Assembly (NCBI RefSeq): GCF_035474595.1
Contig: NZ_DATIND010000025.1
Span: 36,653-100,652, forward strand
DNA from: Longimicrobium sp.
GTDB lineage: Bacteria > Gemmatimonadota > Gemmatimonadetes > Longimicrobiales > Longimicrobiaceae
Length of the DNA: 64,000 nucleotides
Direction: 5' to 3'
Part shown: piece by piece, positions 26,128 to 35,263 of the stretch
Layout of the letters: each line of letters begins with the position of its first letter
Position numbering within the stretch: position 1 is the first letter of the stretch
Notes under the pieces: generated by a model
The model's database searches: none
What the model saw: only the letters and a program-made list of their open reading frames with translations
Told to the model about the DNA's origin: nothing
Program-made: the position numbers and the translations under genes

Positions 26128-27481
26128 GCGCCGCCTCCATCGCCGCTGCGGGCGCGGACGCTTCGGAGGCCGCGCGGGGGACGAGCGCATCCTCCAGCAC
26201 CGCTTCCATCCGCGCGTTGAAGCGCTCGAGCGAGAAGCGCTCGACGGCGAAAGCGCGGCCCTCGGCGCCCATCGCCGCGCGGAGCGCCGCGTCGCGCGCC
26301 AGCCGCAGCATGAACGACGCGAGCGCGCCCACCTCGCCCGGCGGGAAGAGCAGGCCGGTATGGCCGTGGACCACGGACTCGCGCACCCCGGTCGCGTCCG
26401 CCGCCACGGTGGGGATGCGGCAGGCGGCGGCCTCGACGTTCACCAGCCCCAGCCCCTCTTCGCGCGAGGCGAGAACGTTCACGTCCACCACGTGGCGGAG
26501 GAAGGGGACCACGTCGTCCACCCGCCCGGTGAAGGTCACCGCGGATTCGAGGCCGAGCCCGAGCGCCCTCTCCCGCAGGCGCGCCTCCTCCGGCCCCGCG
26601 CCGATCACCAGCAGCCGCACGTTGGGGCGGATGCGGCGGACGCGCGCGAAGGCGTCCAGCAGCAGCGCGTGCTCCTTGTGCGGCACCAGCGCGCCGACCT
26701 GCGCGAACACGACCTCGTCCGTGGCGATCCCCATCTTCAGCCGGACCGCCGGGTCGCGCCGCGCGGGCGGGGTGAAGCGGCCGTGCACGTCGATCCCCGG
26801 CGCCACCACCACGCCGCCGCGGCCGATGCGCTCGCGGGTGTGGTCGGCGGTGAAGCGGCTGATGAAGACGTGGCGGTCCGCGCGCCGGGTGAGCCACGCG
26901 CGGTGCAGGTACGCCGGGGCGGGGTGATGGAGAAGGCAGACGAGCGGGACGCCCAGCCGCCGCGCGACGGGAACGCCCAGCTGGCACGGCCCGCCGCCGC
27001 TGGCCAGGACCAGTTCCGCCCGCTCCGCGCGCGCCACCGCCGTCATCCGCCGCAGCGCGCCGAACCAGCGCAGCAGCGGGAGCTTCGGCTCGCCGCGGGA
27101 CAGGAGTATCTCGGGAAAGTCGTGCACCGCGCCCTCCACGCCGAGCGCGGCCAGCGGCTCGCGGAGCACGGGGTCGGAATGGAGGACGACGGGGCGGAAG
27201 CGGTCGCGCCGGAGCCCGGCCAGGAAGGCCAGCAGCACCTCTTCCGAGCCGCGGATCTGCCCGCCGCCGCGGTGCAGGACCAGGACGGTGCGGGCGCGCG
27301 CCGCCTCAGGCCTGGTCAGGGGATCGATCGTGCGGTTCGGCAGCGCACGTGCGGCCTCACCTATGGATCCTTCGGCCTGCAGCCGTTCGTGCAGGGGCAA
27401 CGAGGGTGTGGCCGGCCTCAGGATGACGTCTCTCCGTGCGTTCGGAATGCACGGGTGATTGCCGGATCCGGCGTCAGGCAT
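26120..27481 (-). CDS. Glycosyltransferase family 4 with repeat-derived N-terminus
   Basis: A 453-aa GT-B glycosyltransferase. The catalytic protein starts near residue 64 (RTVLVLHRGGGQIRGSEEVLLAFL). LVCLLHHPAPAYLHRAW follows, then the donor domain VGALVPHKEHALLLDAF and EX7E in SREEGLGLVNVEAA. The first about 60 residues (MPDAGSGNHPCIPNARR...) are encoded largely by a family-C dispersed repeat. ATG 27481 lies inside the end of the upstream gene (8-nt overlap), so this start is plausible, but a later start cannot be excluded. The stop overlaps the next gene by 8 nt. Confidence 0.88.
   Translation of the reverse strand: MPDAGSGNHPCIPNARRDVILRPATPSLPLHERLQAEGSIGEAARALPNRTIDPLTRPEAARARTVLVLHRGGGQIRGSEEVLLAFLAGLRRDRFRPVVLHSDPVLREPLAALGVEGAVHDFPEILLSRGEPKLPLLRWFGALRRMTAVARAERAELVLASGGGPCQLGVPVARRLGVPLVCLLHHPAPAYLHRAWLTRRADRHVFISRFTADHTRERIGRGGVVVAPGIDVHGRFTPPARRDPAVRLKMGIATDEVVFAQVGALVPHKEHALLLDAFARVRRIRPNVRLLVIGAGPEEARLRERALGLGLESAVTFTGRVDDVVPFLRHVVDVNVLASREEGLGLVNVEAAACRIPTVAADATGVRESVVHGHTGLLFPPGEVGALASFMLRLARDAALRAAMGAEGRAFAVERFSLERFNARMEAVLEDALVPRAASEASAPAAAMEAAHA
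27362..27432. repeat. Dispersed repeat, family C, copy 2 (inside a coding region)
   Basis: GGATCCTTCGGCCTGCAG ... GTGTGGCCGGCCTCAGGATGACGTC, matching 39071-39140 and, inverted, 63497-63563. Here it falls within the 5' part of the glycosyltransferase gene 26120-27481. Confidence 0.85.
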
Positions 27482-28736
27482 GCGACACCTCCTTCGCCGC
27501 GACGGGCGCGGCGGCGGGGCGCTCCGCCAGCACGGCGGCGTAGACGTCGGCCACCGCCGTGGCGCTCGCCTCCGGGCGGAAGCGCTCGCGCGCCTTGCGA
27601 CGCCCCGCCGCCCCCATCCGCTCGCGCAGCTCGGGGTCGCGCGCCAGCCGCACCATCGCCGCCGCGAGTGCCGGGACGTCGCCGGGGGGGACGAGAAGGC
27701 CGTCAATGTCATGCGCCACCACCTCGCGCGGGCCGCCCGCGTCCGCGGCGATCACGGCGCGCCCGGCGGCCATCGCCTCGGGCACCACCATCCCGAACGG
27801 CTCGGGGGTGATGGAGGCGTGCACCACCACGTCGAGCGCGGCGTGGCACTCCTCCACGTCCGCGCGGTAGCCGGCGAAGGTGAAGCGACCCGCGAAGGGC
27901 GATGCATCCACCACCGCGCGGACGGCGTCCACGTACGCGCGGCCGCCGTCGCTCTCGTCGCCGATGACCACCGCGTGGATCGCCGGCTCCTCCGCCATCG
28001 CCCCGATCGCCGCGCGCGCGAACTCCAGCTGCCCCTTCCACGGGATCACCCGCCCCACGATGCCGATGGCGACGGCATCGGGGGCGATCCCCAGCCCGGC
28101 GCGGACGGCGCCTCGCATCCCGGCGGCGCGCTCCAGCCGGTCGACGTCGACGGGGTCGTGGACGACGGAGATGCGGGCGCGGGGGACGGGGCCGCCGTCC
28201 AGGCTCTCCGCCACCGCGCCGGAGACGGCGAGAACGTGGGAGATGCCGCGCGCCAGCCCCATCCCCAGGTACCGGCCGGGAGGATGGAAGTCGCGGAGAT
28301 GGGCGACCACGGGGATGCCGGCCAGCCGCGCCGCGAGCAGCGCCTCGAGCGGGCCCAGCCCGTTGTTGAGATGCACGAGCTCCGCGCGGTGCCGCCGCGC
28401 CGCGCGGGCGATGGCCAGCGCGTTCCAGAGCGTGGCCGCCAGGTCCGCGCAGGCCAGCAGCTTCACCGCCGCGTGCCGCAGCGGCGCGGTGGGAACGCGG
28501 CGGTCGATCCACGCGCGGACGCGGCCGGCGCTCAGGTAGTTCAGCCGCCGCCGGAAGCGCCGGGCGGGAACGCCCCCGAACCACTCGCGCACCAGCGCGG
28601 CCGGCTGCAGCGTCACCAGCAGCGGCTCCACGCGGGGAAGGGCGCGCAGCGTGGCCGCCAGGCTGCGGCACGCGCCGCCGAAGCCGATGCTGGCGTCCAC
28701 GTACAGCACGCGGAGAGGACGGGGGGATGCGCTCAT
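27474..28736 (-). CDS. Glycosyltransferase family 4
   Basis: A 420-aa GT-B enzyme. The N-terminal Rossmann strand is VLYVDASIGFGGACRSLAATL, with LVHLNNGLGPLEALLAA and VAHLRDFHPPGRYLG. The donor domain shows VGRVIPWKGQLEFARAA and the EX7E motif in ITPEPFGMVVPEAMAAG, then ADAGGPREVV. ATG 28736 overlaps the upstream stop by 4 nt. Codon use is as in the rest of the locus. The C-terminus ends in an Ala/Pro-rich stretch. Specificity unknown. Confidence 0.92.
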   Translation of the reverse strand: MSASPRPLRVLYVDASIGFGGACRSLAATLRALPRVEPLLVTLQPAALVREWFGGVPARRFRRRLNYLSAGRVRAWIDRRVPTAPLRHAAVKLLACADLAATLWNALAIARAARRHRAELVHLNNGLGPLEALLAARLAGIPVVAHLRDFHPPGRYLGMGLARGISHVLAVSGAVAESLDGGPVPRARISVVHDPVDVDRLERAAGMRGAVRAGLGIAPDAVAIGIVGRVIPWKGQLEFARAAIGAMAEEPAIHAVVIGDESDGGRAYVDAVRAVVDASPFAGRFTFAGYRADVEECHAALDVVVHASITPEPFGMVVPEAMAAGRAVIAADAGGPREVVAHDIDGLLVPPGDVPALAAAMVRLARDPELRERMGAAGRRKARERFRPEASATAVADVYAAVLAERPAAAPVAAKEVSHA

Positions 28737-30307
28737 CGCCCGTCCCCGGCGGCGGGGTGGCGGGCGAGCAGCGCCGCGGCCTCGCCGAGGAGGGCGGCGG
28801 AGTCCGCCTCGCTCCCCGCGAACAGGGCCGCGTAGCGCGCGGAGCGGCGGACGATGCGCAGCGCCGTCCACGCGGCCAGCCCGGCGCGCGCGGCGGGGTC
28901 GAGCGGGAGCGCCGCGTCGAACGCGGGCGCGTCCACCGCCGCGAAGCCGCCCGCCGCGAACCGTTCCGCGACGACGGCGAAGGCGCGGGCGTAGGGGAGC
29001 CCGGTATCGAGGTGATGCCGCTGCACCGCGGCGTTCAGCACGTCGGTCCCCGCCGCGTCGCGCGCGCCCTGGTCCCAGTCGATCACTCCCGCCAGCCGCC
29101 CGCTGCGGGCGTCGGCGATGGCGTTGCCGTGGCCGTAGTCCCCATGCGCCCACGCGGTCACCTGCGCCGTCCCCAGCACCCGCGCGGCGAGCGCGGCCCG
29201 CACCTCGCCATACGCCCGCCGCAGCCCCGCCGCGTGCGCGGGGAGCGATTCGGGGACCAGGCGCTCGACCGACTCCTCGTCCAGCCGCAGCGCCCGCGCG
29301 GTCGCGTGGTGCAGGTTCAGGGCGAAGCGCACGAGGTCGTGCCAGAGCACCGTCCGCCGCGCCGGCGCCAGCATCCACCCGACCACGCCGTCCACCGCGC
29401 GCTCGGGGAAGAGCACCGCATCTCCCAGCGCGATCTCCGCGGACGGTTTCGGGATGCGCTCGCGCGCCCACGGCTCCAGGCCGCGGCAGGCGCGGAGCCG
29501 CCGCGTCCACTCCGCGTTGCAGGCGACCATCCCCGCCGCCTCGCCCGTTGCGGCCACGCGGCAGACCATCTCCCGCGCGCCCGTGCGGACGCGCAGGACC
29601 AGCGCGCCGCGGCTGCGCAGCGCGAATCTTTCCAGCCGGGTCGCGGGGCCCCCCGCCTCTTCACCGCCCTCGCGCAAGGATTGTAGAAGAGACGAGAGGC
29701 CACCGCGGTTCCCGGCGGCAATGTAGACGAATCCGTCGTGCACCAGCGGAAGGAGTCCCACCGCGGCGAGCGCGCGCTCGGCCCGGCCGCTGGCGGGAAG
29801 GGCGATGCGGGCCGGCGGCGACACGAACTCCTCCGCGTCGTCCAGCGACGGCACCGCCGCGAACTCGTGCACCCGGGCGAATCCCGCCGCCCGCAGCCGT
29901 GCGCGGTATCCCCCCGCCGTCCGCGCACCCGAGCGGACCAGCCCCGGCGCGCCGTGCGCCATCTCCCGCAATGAGAGCGCGTTCTTCGCCATCAGCACCA
30001 GCGTGCCGCCCGGCGAGAGCGAAGCCCGGATCGCCGCGAGCGCGTCCGCGAACCCGGCGCCGGTCTCCGCGGGAGTGGGCGCCCAGAGCACCAGGTCCCA
30101 TCCCCCGCCGATCGTCCCGATGCCGATCGACGCCCGCCACTCCGCGTCGAAATACGCGTCCAGGTCGGCTTCCCACGCGCGGAGGCGGGCGCCGGCGGCC
30201 AGCACCCGCGCGCCGCGGCGGAGGCCCAGCAGCGCGGCCAGCTTGGGCGCGCGTGCGCCCAGCGGGTCGGGCGCGGCGGGGGCGTCCGGCGGCGCCGGGG
30301 CGGCCAT
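28733..30307 (-). CDS. Fusion protein: methyltransferase-like domain plus APH/choline-kinase-like phosphotransferase
   Basis: A 524-aa protein. The first about 210 residues resemble a reduced SAM-methyltransferase-like Rossmann domain (GARVLAAGARLRAWEADLDAYF, WDLVLWAPTP, LSPGGTLVLMAKNAL). The second part is an aminoglycoside-phosphotransferase-type kinase with WAHGDYGHGNAI (catalytic Asp and Asn) and LAGVIDWDQGARD (metal Asp). The kinase half could phosphorylate a sugar or amino-alcohol substituent of the glycan; this is inference. ATG 30307 is used; a GTG at 30316 would overlap the upstream stop (GTGA) and is equally likely. Confidence 0.8.
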   Translation of the reverse strand: MAAPAPPDAPAAPDPLGARAPKLAALLGLRRGARVLAAGARLRAWEADLDAYFDAEWRASIGIGTIGGGWDLVLWAPTPAETGAGFADALAAIRASLSPGGTLVLMAKNALSLREMAHGAPGLVRSGARTAGGYRARLRAAGFARVHEFAAVPSLDDAEEFVSPPARIALPASGRAERALAAVGLLPLVHDGFVYIAAGNRGGLSSLLQSLREGGEEAGGPATRLERFALRSRGALVLRVRTGAREMVCRVAATGEAAGMVACNAEWTRRLRACRGLEPWARERIPKPSAEIALGDAVLFPERAVDGVVGWMLAPARRTVLWHDLVRFALNLHHATARALRLDEESVERLVPESLPAHAAGLRRAYGEVRAALAARVLGTAQVTAWAHGDYGHGNAIADARSGRLAGVIDWDQGARDAAGTDVLNAAVQRHHLDTGLPYARAFAVVAERFAAGGFAAVDAPAFDAALPLDPAARAGLAAWTALRIVRRSARYAALFAGSEADSAALLGEAAALLARHPAAGDGR

Positions 30308-30312
30308 GGGGC

Positions 30313-31107
30313 TCACACGTCCACCGGCTTGCGGCCCGCGACCAGGTAGCTCTCCACCAGCGGGTCCAGCGCGCGCGCCATGGGCCGGCGGTGGCGCCAG
30401 CGGTGCAGCGCGTCCGCCGCGGCGAGTCCCGGCCGCCACGCGAACGGGCGGCGGTACGAGCCGAAGACGACCGGGCGCGCGGAAACGTCCGCCAGCCCCG
30501 CGTCGCGGAAGAGGCCGGAGACCTCGCGCCATCCCCGCAGGTCCGCGTGCATCGCCACGCCGACGGGAACGCCGGTCGCCCGGGGGATGCCCCGCATGTC
30601 CAGCCAGCCGCGGTTCTTGGTGACCACGATGAGCGTGCCGCCGGGGCGCAGCCGCGCCGCGCAGTGGCGCACGAAGTCGGCCTTGCTGGACATGTACTCG
30701 AAGGCGCGCACGGAGATGATGGTGTCCCAGCTCTCGCCCGCCGGCGGATCCGCGACGAAATCGCCCGCGCGGTAGCCCACCTTCCCGGCGTGCCGCCCGC
30801 CGTCGGTCTCGGCGATGCGCTCGCGGGCGCGGGCCAGCATGGCGTCGGAGATGTCGTACAGCAGCACGCTGCGGGCGCGCGCCAGGAAGAGCGGCGTCCA
30901 CACCGCCGGGCCGCACCCGATCTCCAGCACGTCGCCGGGCTCGCCCAGCCGGTCCAGCGCGTCGCCCAGCGCGGTAGCGGTCTGGCGGTAGTGGCGGCGC
31001 TGGATCTCCGACGCGCCCCAGCGGTGGTGGATGTAGTCTCCGCCCGTGTCCTTCATCACCTGCCGGTAGTGGTCGGCAATCGTGGCGGGGGCGGGAAGGG
31101 TGGCCAT
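30313..31107 (-). CDS. Class I SAM-dependent methyltransferase
   Basis: A 264-aa methyltransferase. Motif I is VLEIGCGPAVWTPLFL (near 60-75), followed by VLLYDISDAMLARARERI (acidic residue for SAM ribose), FEYMSSKADFVRHCAARLRPGGTLIVVTKN and a variable C-terminal region. N- and C-terminal features are typical of small-molecule or sugar O-methyltransferases in polysaccharide loci. It is followed within a few bases by the methyltransferase-kinase fusion. Confidence 0.9.
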   Translation of the reverse strand: MATLPAPATIADHYRQVMKDTGGDYIHHRWGASEIQRRHYRQTATALGDALDRLGEPGDVLEIGCGPAVWTPLFLARARSVLLYDISDAMLARARERIAETDGGRHAGKVGYRAGDFVADPPAGESWDTIISVRAFEYMSSKADFVRHCAARLRPGGTLIVVTKNRGWLDMRGIPRATGVPVGVAMHADLRGWREVSGLFRDAGLADVSARPVVFGSYRRPFAWRPGLAAADALHRWRHRRPMARALDPLVESYLVAGRKPVDV

Positions 31108-31131
31108 CGGCTCGGTTCCGTTGGGAAGGGG

Positions 31132-32601
31132 TCAGGCGGCGGGCGAGAGCACCGCGATGGGGCGGCGGACGAAGCCGCGCAGCATCGCCCGGTCCTCGCC
31201 CGAAAGCGTCCAGGCGTAGACGGCGATCAGCGCGGCGGCGAGGAGCCCGCAGCTGAGCGCGAACGACGGCGCGCCGGTAACGCCGGGGAGCGCCATCCGC
31301 ACCCCCGCCGCGGCGGCGACGACGCCCAGCAGCCGGGAAACGCGCCCCCAGCCGTACTCGATCGGGTACGCGCGCTGGGCGACGACGTAGACCGCGGCGA
31401 AGCGGATGGCGTACGCCGCCAGCGTGGCCCACGCGGCGCCCCACATCCCCCACCGCGGGATGAGCGCGAAGTTCAGCACCGTCACCGCGGCGACGCCGAC
31501 CAGCCCGGCGCGGGCGTAGAGGCCCGTCTTCTCCTTGAGATACAGTCCCAGGTTGCAGAAGGCCGTCCACTGCTGGAAGACCGTGGCGCCCAGGAGCAGG
31601 GGGACCACCGCGGCGGCGGGGAGGTACGCCGGGTCCGCCATCACCGCCAGCACGTCGCGGGTGAACAGCACCAGCCCCAGCGCGCCGATGCCCAGGCAGG
31701 CGTTCAGGTAGAAGAACACGCGCCCGAACACCGCCTGCGCGTCGGGCCGCTGCGCGACGATGAAGCGGCGCGGCTCCCACACCTGGCTGAACGGCGTGAA
31801 GGCGAAGGCGGAGAGGAGGAACGAGAACTTGTACGCGAGCGAGTAGAGGCCGACGGTCGCCGCGTCCGCCCAGTGCACCAGGAAGTAGCGGTCCGAGAAG
31901 GTGAGCACGAACGAGGCGAGCGACCACACCACGATGGGCCCGCCGAAGCGCGACAGGCGGCGGAAGGCGTCGGGGGAGAAGTGGAAGCCCACGCGCCGCA
32001 GCGTCCACGCGGCCATCCCCACGCCCAGCACGCCGGAGACGATCACGTTGCCCAGCAGCACCCCCATCACCCCCATCCTGAGATAGACCAGGAAGAGGAT
32101 GTTCAGCGAGAGCGAGGCGACCAGCTTGCCCACGTTCAGCCAGACGTACAGCAGCGAGCGCTCCTCCGCGCGCACCAGCAGGAAGGGGATGCCGGTGAGC
32201 GACTGGAGGAAGTAGATGACGAAGAAAACGCGCACGAACACCGGCGCCCCCGCGCCCGCCAGCACCCAGCGCGACAGCAGCGGCGCGGCCAGCAGCCCCA
32301 GCAGCGCCGTCATCAGCGAGAGCGTGCCGGTGGCCAGCGTGACCGTGCTGACCATGCGGTCGCGCTCGCCGCGGTCGGTGATGCGCGCGAACTCCTTGAA
32401 CACGCCCGCGGCCAGCCCCATCCCCGCGATCATTCCCACCACGTCGATGGTGGTGCCCATCAGCTCCAGCACGCCGTAGTCCGCCGGCGCCAGGAAGCGG
32501 GTGTAGACGGGGAGCATGATGAAGCTGGCCAGCCTGCCCACGGCCTCGCCCGCGCCGTACACCAGCGTGTGCCTGCCGAGGGTGCGGAGCTCGCTTGCCA
32601 T
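31132..32601 (-). CDS. Polysaccharide flippase (Wzx/MATE-type)
   Basis: A 489-aa polytopic membrane protein with about 12-14 helices. It begins LGRHTLVYGAGEAVGRLASFIMLPVYTRFLAPADYGVLELM, the standard opening of the polysaccharide-transport (PST) flippase family. It also contains FSDRYFLVHWADAATVGLYSLAYKFSFLL, a typical mid-protein signature. Function: export of lipid-linked glycan repeats across the inner membrane. It is the first gene of its sub-cluster, with 330 nt of repeat-bearing intergenic DNA upstream. Confidence 0.93.
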   Translation of the reverse strand: MASELRTLGRHTLVYGAGEAVGRLASFIMLPVYTRFLAPADYGVLELMGTTIDVVGMIAGMGLAAGVFKEFARITDRGERDRMVSTVTLATGTLSLMTALLGLLAAPLLSRWVLAGAGAPVFVRVFFVIYFLQSLTGIPFLLVRAEERSLLYVWLNVGKLVASLSLNILFLVYLRMGVMGVLLGNVIVSGVLGVGMAAWTLRRVGFHFSPDAFRRLSRFGGPIVVWSLASFVLTFSDRYFLVHWADAATVGLYSLAYKFSFLLSAFAFTPFSQVWEPRRFIVAQRPDAQAVFGRVFFYLNACLGIGALGLVLFTRDVLAVMADPAYLPAAAVVPLLLGATVFQQWTAFCNLGLYLKEKTGLYARAGLVGVAAVTVLNFALIPRWGMWGAAWATLAAYAIRFAAVYVVAQRAYPIEYGWGRVSRLLGVVAAAAGVRMALPGVTGAPSFALSCGLLAAALIAVYAWTLSGEDRAMLRGFVRRPIAVLSPAA

Positions 32602-32844
32602 TCAGCGCGGGAGGGGGATGCGGGAGAGGGAGGGGACGGACGTCTGCGCGGGTGACGGAGTTCAATCGCCATGCCGGGTGCGGCGGAGCGGAAACCGTTG
32701 CCGTGCGCTAAGATGCGGGAGCTGCGGAGACGATGGATCGCGGCGGAGTGTTGCGCGCGCGCCACAACCGGCGGCGGTGCGCGACAGGACGTAGCAGTTC
32801 GGCTCGCGCGTCGGCGATCGTGCGCGGGCCAAGCGCCGCTGGAT

Positions 32845-32890
32845 CTCACGCCGAGACGCGGAGACGCGGAGGTGCATTCGGAGGCACCCC
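32845..32890. repeat. CTCCGCGTCTCCGCGT repeat, family D, copy 2
   Basis: Reads GATCTCACGCCGAGACGCGG then AGACGCGGAGGTGC. Versions with both inverted arms are at 34122-34200 and 38170-38247, and a half copy is at 5979-6013. The 32602-32931 gap that contains it shows no gene. Confidence 0.75.
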
Positions 32891-32931
32891 GGCGCGTGGG
32901 GGAGACACGGAGGGAGACTCCGTAGATCTCG

Positions 32932-34206
32932 TTAGCGGCGCGCGAGCCAGTCCATCGTCTCGCGGAGGAAGGGGCGCGGGTCGGAGAGGCGGAAGATCTC
33001 GGCGCGGCTGCGGGGTGCTGCGGCGTCGCGGAGGATGTCGAGGAGCGCGCGGGCGCGTCCCGGCGCGCCCGGCGGCAGCGCCAGCTCGCGCGGCGTGCGG
33101 CGGAAGCGGGCGATCAGGTGGTCCACCTCGCCCCACTCCCAGCGGCTGCGCGCGCCGACGCGGTACGCCGACGGGGCGCGCTCGGCATCCGCGACGAGCA
33201 GGGCGGGGAAGTCCACGCCGGCGTCGACGGCGAGCTGGAGCGATCCCCAGAAGCGGCCGTTGATCTCCATCAGGTACGGCGTGCCGGTGGCCGCGTCGCG
33301 CTTGTACTCCACCATCGCCACGCCCTCCCACGCGAACTCGGCCAGCAGCGCGCGGGAGCGCTCCAGCAGGTCCGCCGGGAGCGCGGCGCTCTCGCGGAAC
33401 ACGCTCACGCCCCCCGACGGCGGCTTCTCGCGGATGCGGCGGTGCGCGAAGGCGGCCACCGTCTCCCCGCCGCGCAGGAGGAGGAAGACGCCGACGCCGT
33501 CGCCCACGATGCGCTCCTGCAGCAGCAGCGGGTAGGCGCCGGGGAGGACGGAGCGCGCCGCCGCGTCCAGCGCCGCGGGCCCGTCCACGTGCACCACCGA
33601 CGTCTTCACCCGCCCGCCCTCCGCCTCGGCGACGGAGCGCGCGGGCTTCAGCACCAGCGGAAAGCGCAGCTCGCGCGCGGCCTCCGCCACGTCGTCCGCC
33701 GACCGGGCGACGCGCTGCTCGGGGACGGCGATCCCCAAGCGCGCGGCCGCGGCGGCGACCTCGGCCTTGTCGCAGATGCGGCGGAAGGTCTCCGCGGGGG
33801 GAAAGGGGATGCGGATGCCGGCGAAGCGGTCGCGCTCCGGGAGCAGCGCCAGCAGCGCGGCCTCGGAGACGGGGAGAAGCGTGCCGATCCCCCAGCGCGC
33901 GGCGAGATCCGCGATCGCGTCCACGAACGCGGCCGGGTCGCGCAGCGGATCGGGGACGCGCGCCTGGCCGGACGAGTGCCGCGACGCGCCCGCGAGCGAC
34001 CGGCCTCTGGCCGAGCAGACGAACACGCGGTGCCCCGCCGCGCCCAGCGAGCGCACGATCGCGAGTGCCGCGCGCTGCTCTCCGTCCGTGACCAGCACCG
34101 CCGCCGCGCCTCGGCCGGGCGGGATCTCACGCGGAGACGCGGAGACGCGGGGGAGTGGCGATTCCACCTCCGCGTCTCCGCGTCTCCGCGTGAGGATCGC
34201 CGTCAT
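32932..34206 (-). CDS. ATP-grasp ligase-like protein
   Basis: An ATP-grasp fold enzyme of about 424 aa. The pre-ATP-grasp domain starts at AAAVLVTDGEQRAALAIVRSLG. The ATP-binding core shows FPLVLKPARSVAEAEGGRVKT and LLLQERIVGDGVGVFLL, and the Mg2+ motif is MEINGRFWGSLQLAV. Such enzymes form carboxylate-amine or peptide-type bonds and may attach an amino acid or similar group to the glycan. The about 32 residues after ATG 34206 are encoded by inverted repeat family D. GTG 34098, preceded by GAGG ten bases upstream, would start right at VLVTDG and leave the repeat non-coding. Confidence 0.85.
   Translation of the reverse strand: MTAILTRRRGDAEVESPLPRVSASPREIPPGRGAAAVLVTDGEQRAALAIVRSLGAAGHRVFVCSARGRSLAGASRHSSGQARVPDPLRDPAAFVDAIADLAARWGIGTLLPVSEAALLALLPERDRFAGIRIPFPPAETFRRICDKAEVAAAAARLGIAVPEQRVARSADDVAEAARELRFPLVLKPARSVAEAEGGRVKTSVVHVDGPAALDAAARSVLPGAYPLLLQERIVGDGVGVFLLLRGGETVAAFAHRRIREKPPSGGVSVFRESAALPADLLERSRALLAEFAWEGVAMVEYKRDAATGTPYLMEINGRFWGSLQLAVDAGVDFPALLVADAERAPSAYRVGARSRWEWGEVDHLIARFRRTPRELALPPGAPGRARALLDILRDAAAPRSRAEIFRLSDPRPFLRETMDWLARR
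34122..34200. repeat. Inverted repeat, family D, copy 3
   Basis: CTCACGCGGAGACGCGGAG ... CTCCGCGTCTCCGCGTGAG forms a long hairpin with about 35 nt between the arms. It overlaps the presumed 5' end of the ATP-grasp gene. Confidence 0.85.
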
Positions 34207-34210
34207 CGGG

Positions 34211-35263
34211 TCACGCACCGGCGGGGCGGAGCCCGCTCAGCGCGCGCTTCACGCGGTGCAGCCCGCGCAGCACCGGCGGCGGCGCCAGCGAGGCCAGCAG
34301 GAGCGCGGCGGAGCGCGGCGTCGGCGCGGCGCCGGAGCGGCGGTGGTCGCGCAGGGCGTCGCGCGCGCCGCGGCCGTCCATCGAGCTCAGCCGCGCGTAC
34401 GCCAGCCGCAGCTGCAGCCGCGCGCGTCCCTCGCGGTACGCCTCCGCCTCCGCCTCCGTCAGCGTGGGACGCAGGTGCGCGGCGCGGTCCAGGCTCTCGA
34501 TGGCCTTGGTGATGAAGCGCGTGGAGTCCGTCGTCACCACCATCGACGCGTGGCCTACGCGGTAGTCCAGCAGCGCGTCCATCACCACCGCCACGGGCGC
34601 GTGCGCCGCCATCCGGTGGAAGAACTCCGTCTCCTCCCCCGCCACCCGGAAGTGCTCGTCGAACGCGCCCGCTCTGTCGATCAGCGCGCGGGAGACGAGG
34701 GCAGAGGACGGAAGGGCGACGTTCCCCTCGAAGAAGAGGCCGAACGCGTCGCCCGCGTGGACGGGAACGGCGCCGTCCGCGGTCTCCACCCGCTCGCGGC
34801 GGAGCCAGCGGCCGAAGTGGCGCTCCGGCGTGGCGCGCGTCTCCGCGAAGATGGCGAAGACGCGCGGAAAGCCCAGGTGCGGCGCGGGAACGGGGTGGCC
34901 GTCGGGGTCGATGAGGCCGCATCCGCTGATGCTCCACTCCGCGCCCGTGGCGGCCATCGCGGCGAGCTGCACCTCCAGCTTGCGCGGGCGCCACACGTCG
35001 TCCGAGTCGCAGAGCGCGATCCAGTCGCCCCGCGCCTCGGCGATGCCGCGGTTGCGGGCGCCGGGAAGGCCGCGGTTCTCCTGGCGGATCAGCCGCACCG
35101 GTGCGGGAAAGCGCGCGCAGACGGCGGCCGTGTCGTCGGTCGACCCGTCGTCCACGACCAGCACCTCCAGCGGCGCCGCCGTCTGCGCCAGGATGGAGCG
35201 CACCGTCGGCTCGATCAGGTCCGCGCGGTTGTAGGCGGGGATGACGACGCTCACGGACGCCAT
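34211..35263 (-). CDS. Glycosyltransferase family 2
   Basis: A 350-aa GT-A enzyme starting MASVSVVIPAYNRADLIEPTVRSIL. Nucleotide-binding and DxD regions are VVDDGSTDDTAAV and WIALCDSDDVWRPRKLE. The acceptor-side region includes NVALPSSALVSRALIDRAGAFDEHFRVAGEETEFFHRM. There is no transmembrane segment. The start overlaps the end of the preceding GT4 gene by 13 nt. The C-terminal part (ARLQLRLAYARLSSMDGRGARDALRDH) looks helical, like a TPR-type tail. Confidence 0.92.
   Translation of the reverse strand: MASVSVVIPAYNRADLIEPTVRSILAQTAAPLEVLVVDDGSTDDTAAVCARFPAPVRLIRQENRGLPGARNRGIAEARGDWIALCDSDDVWRPRKLEVQLAAMAATGAEWSISGCGLIDPDGHPVPAPHLGFPRVFAIFAETRATPERHFGRWLRRERVETADGAVPVHAGDAFGLFFEGNVALPSSALVSRALIDRAGAFDEHFRVAGEETEFFHRMAAHAPVAVVMDALLDYRVGHASMVVTTDSTRFITKAIESLDRAAHLRPTLTEAEAEAYREGRARLQLRLAYARLSSMDGRGARDALRDHRRSGAAPTPRSAALLLASLAPPPVLRGLHRVKRALSGLRPAGA

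Noticed and set aside
28651..32655. 1,334-aa plus-strand open frame across the glycan locus
   Set aside because: Low-complexity Arg/Pro translation, antisense to four genes with clear motifs.
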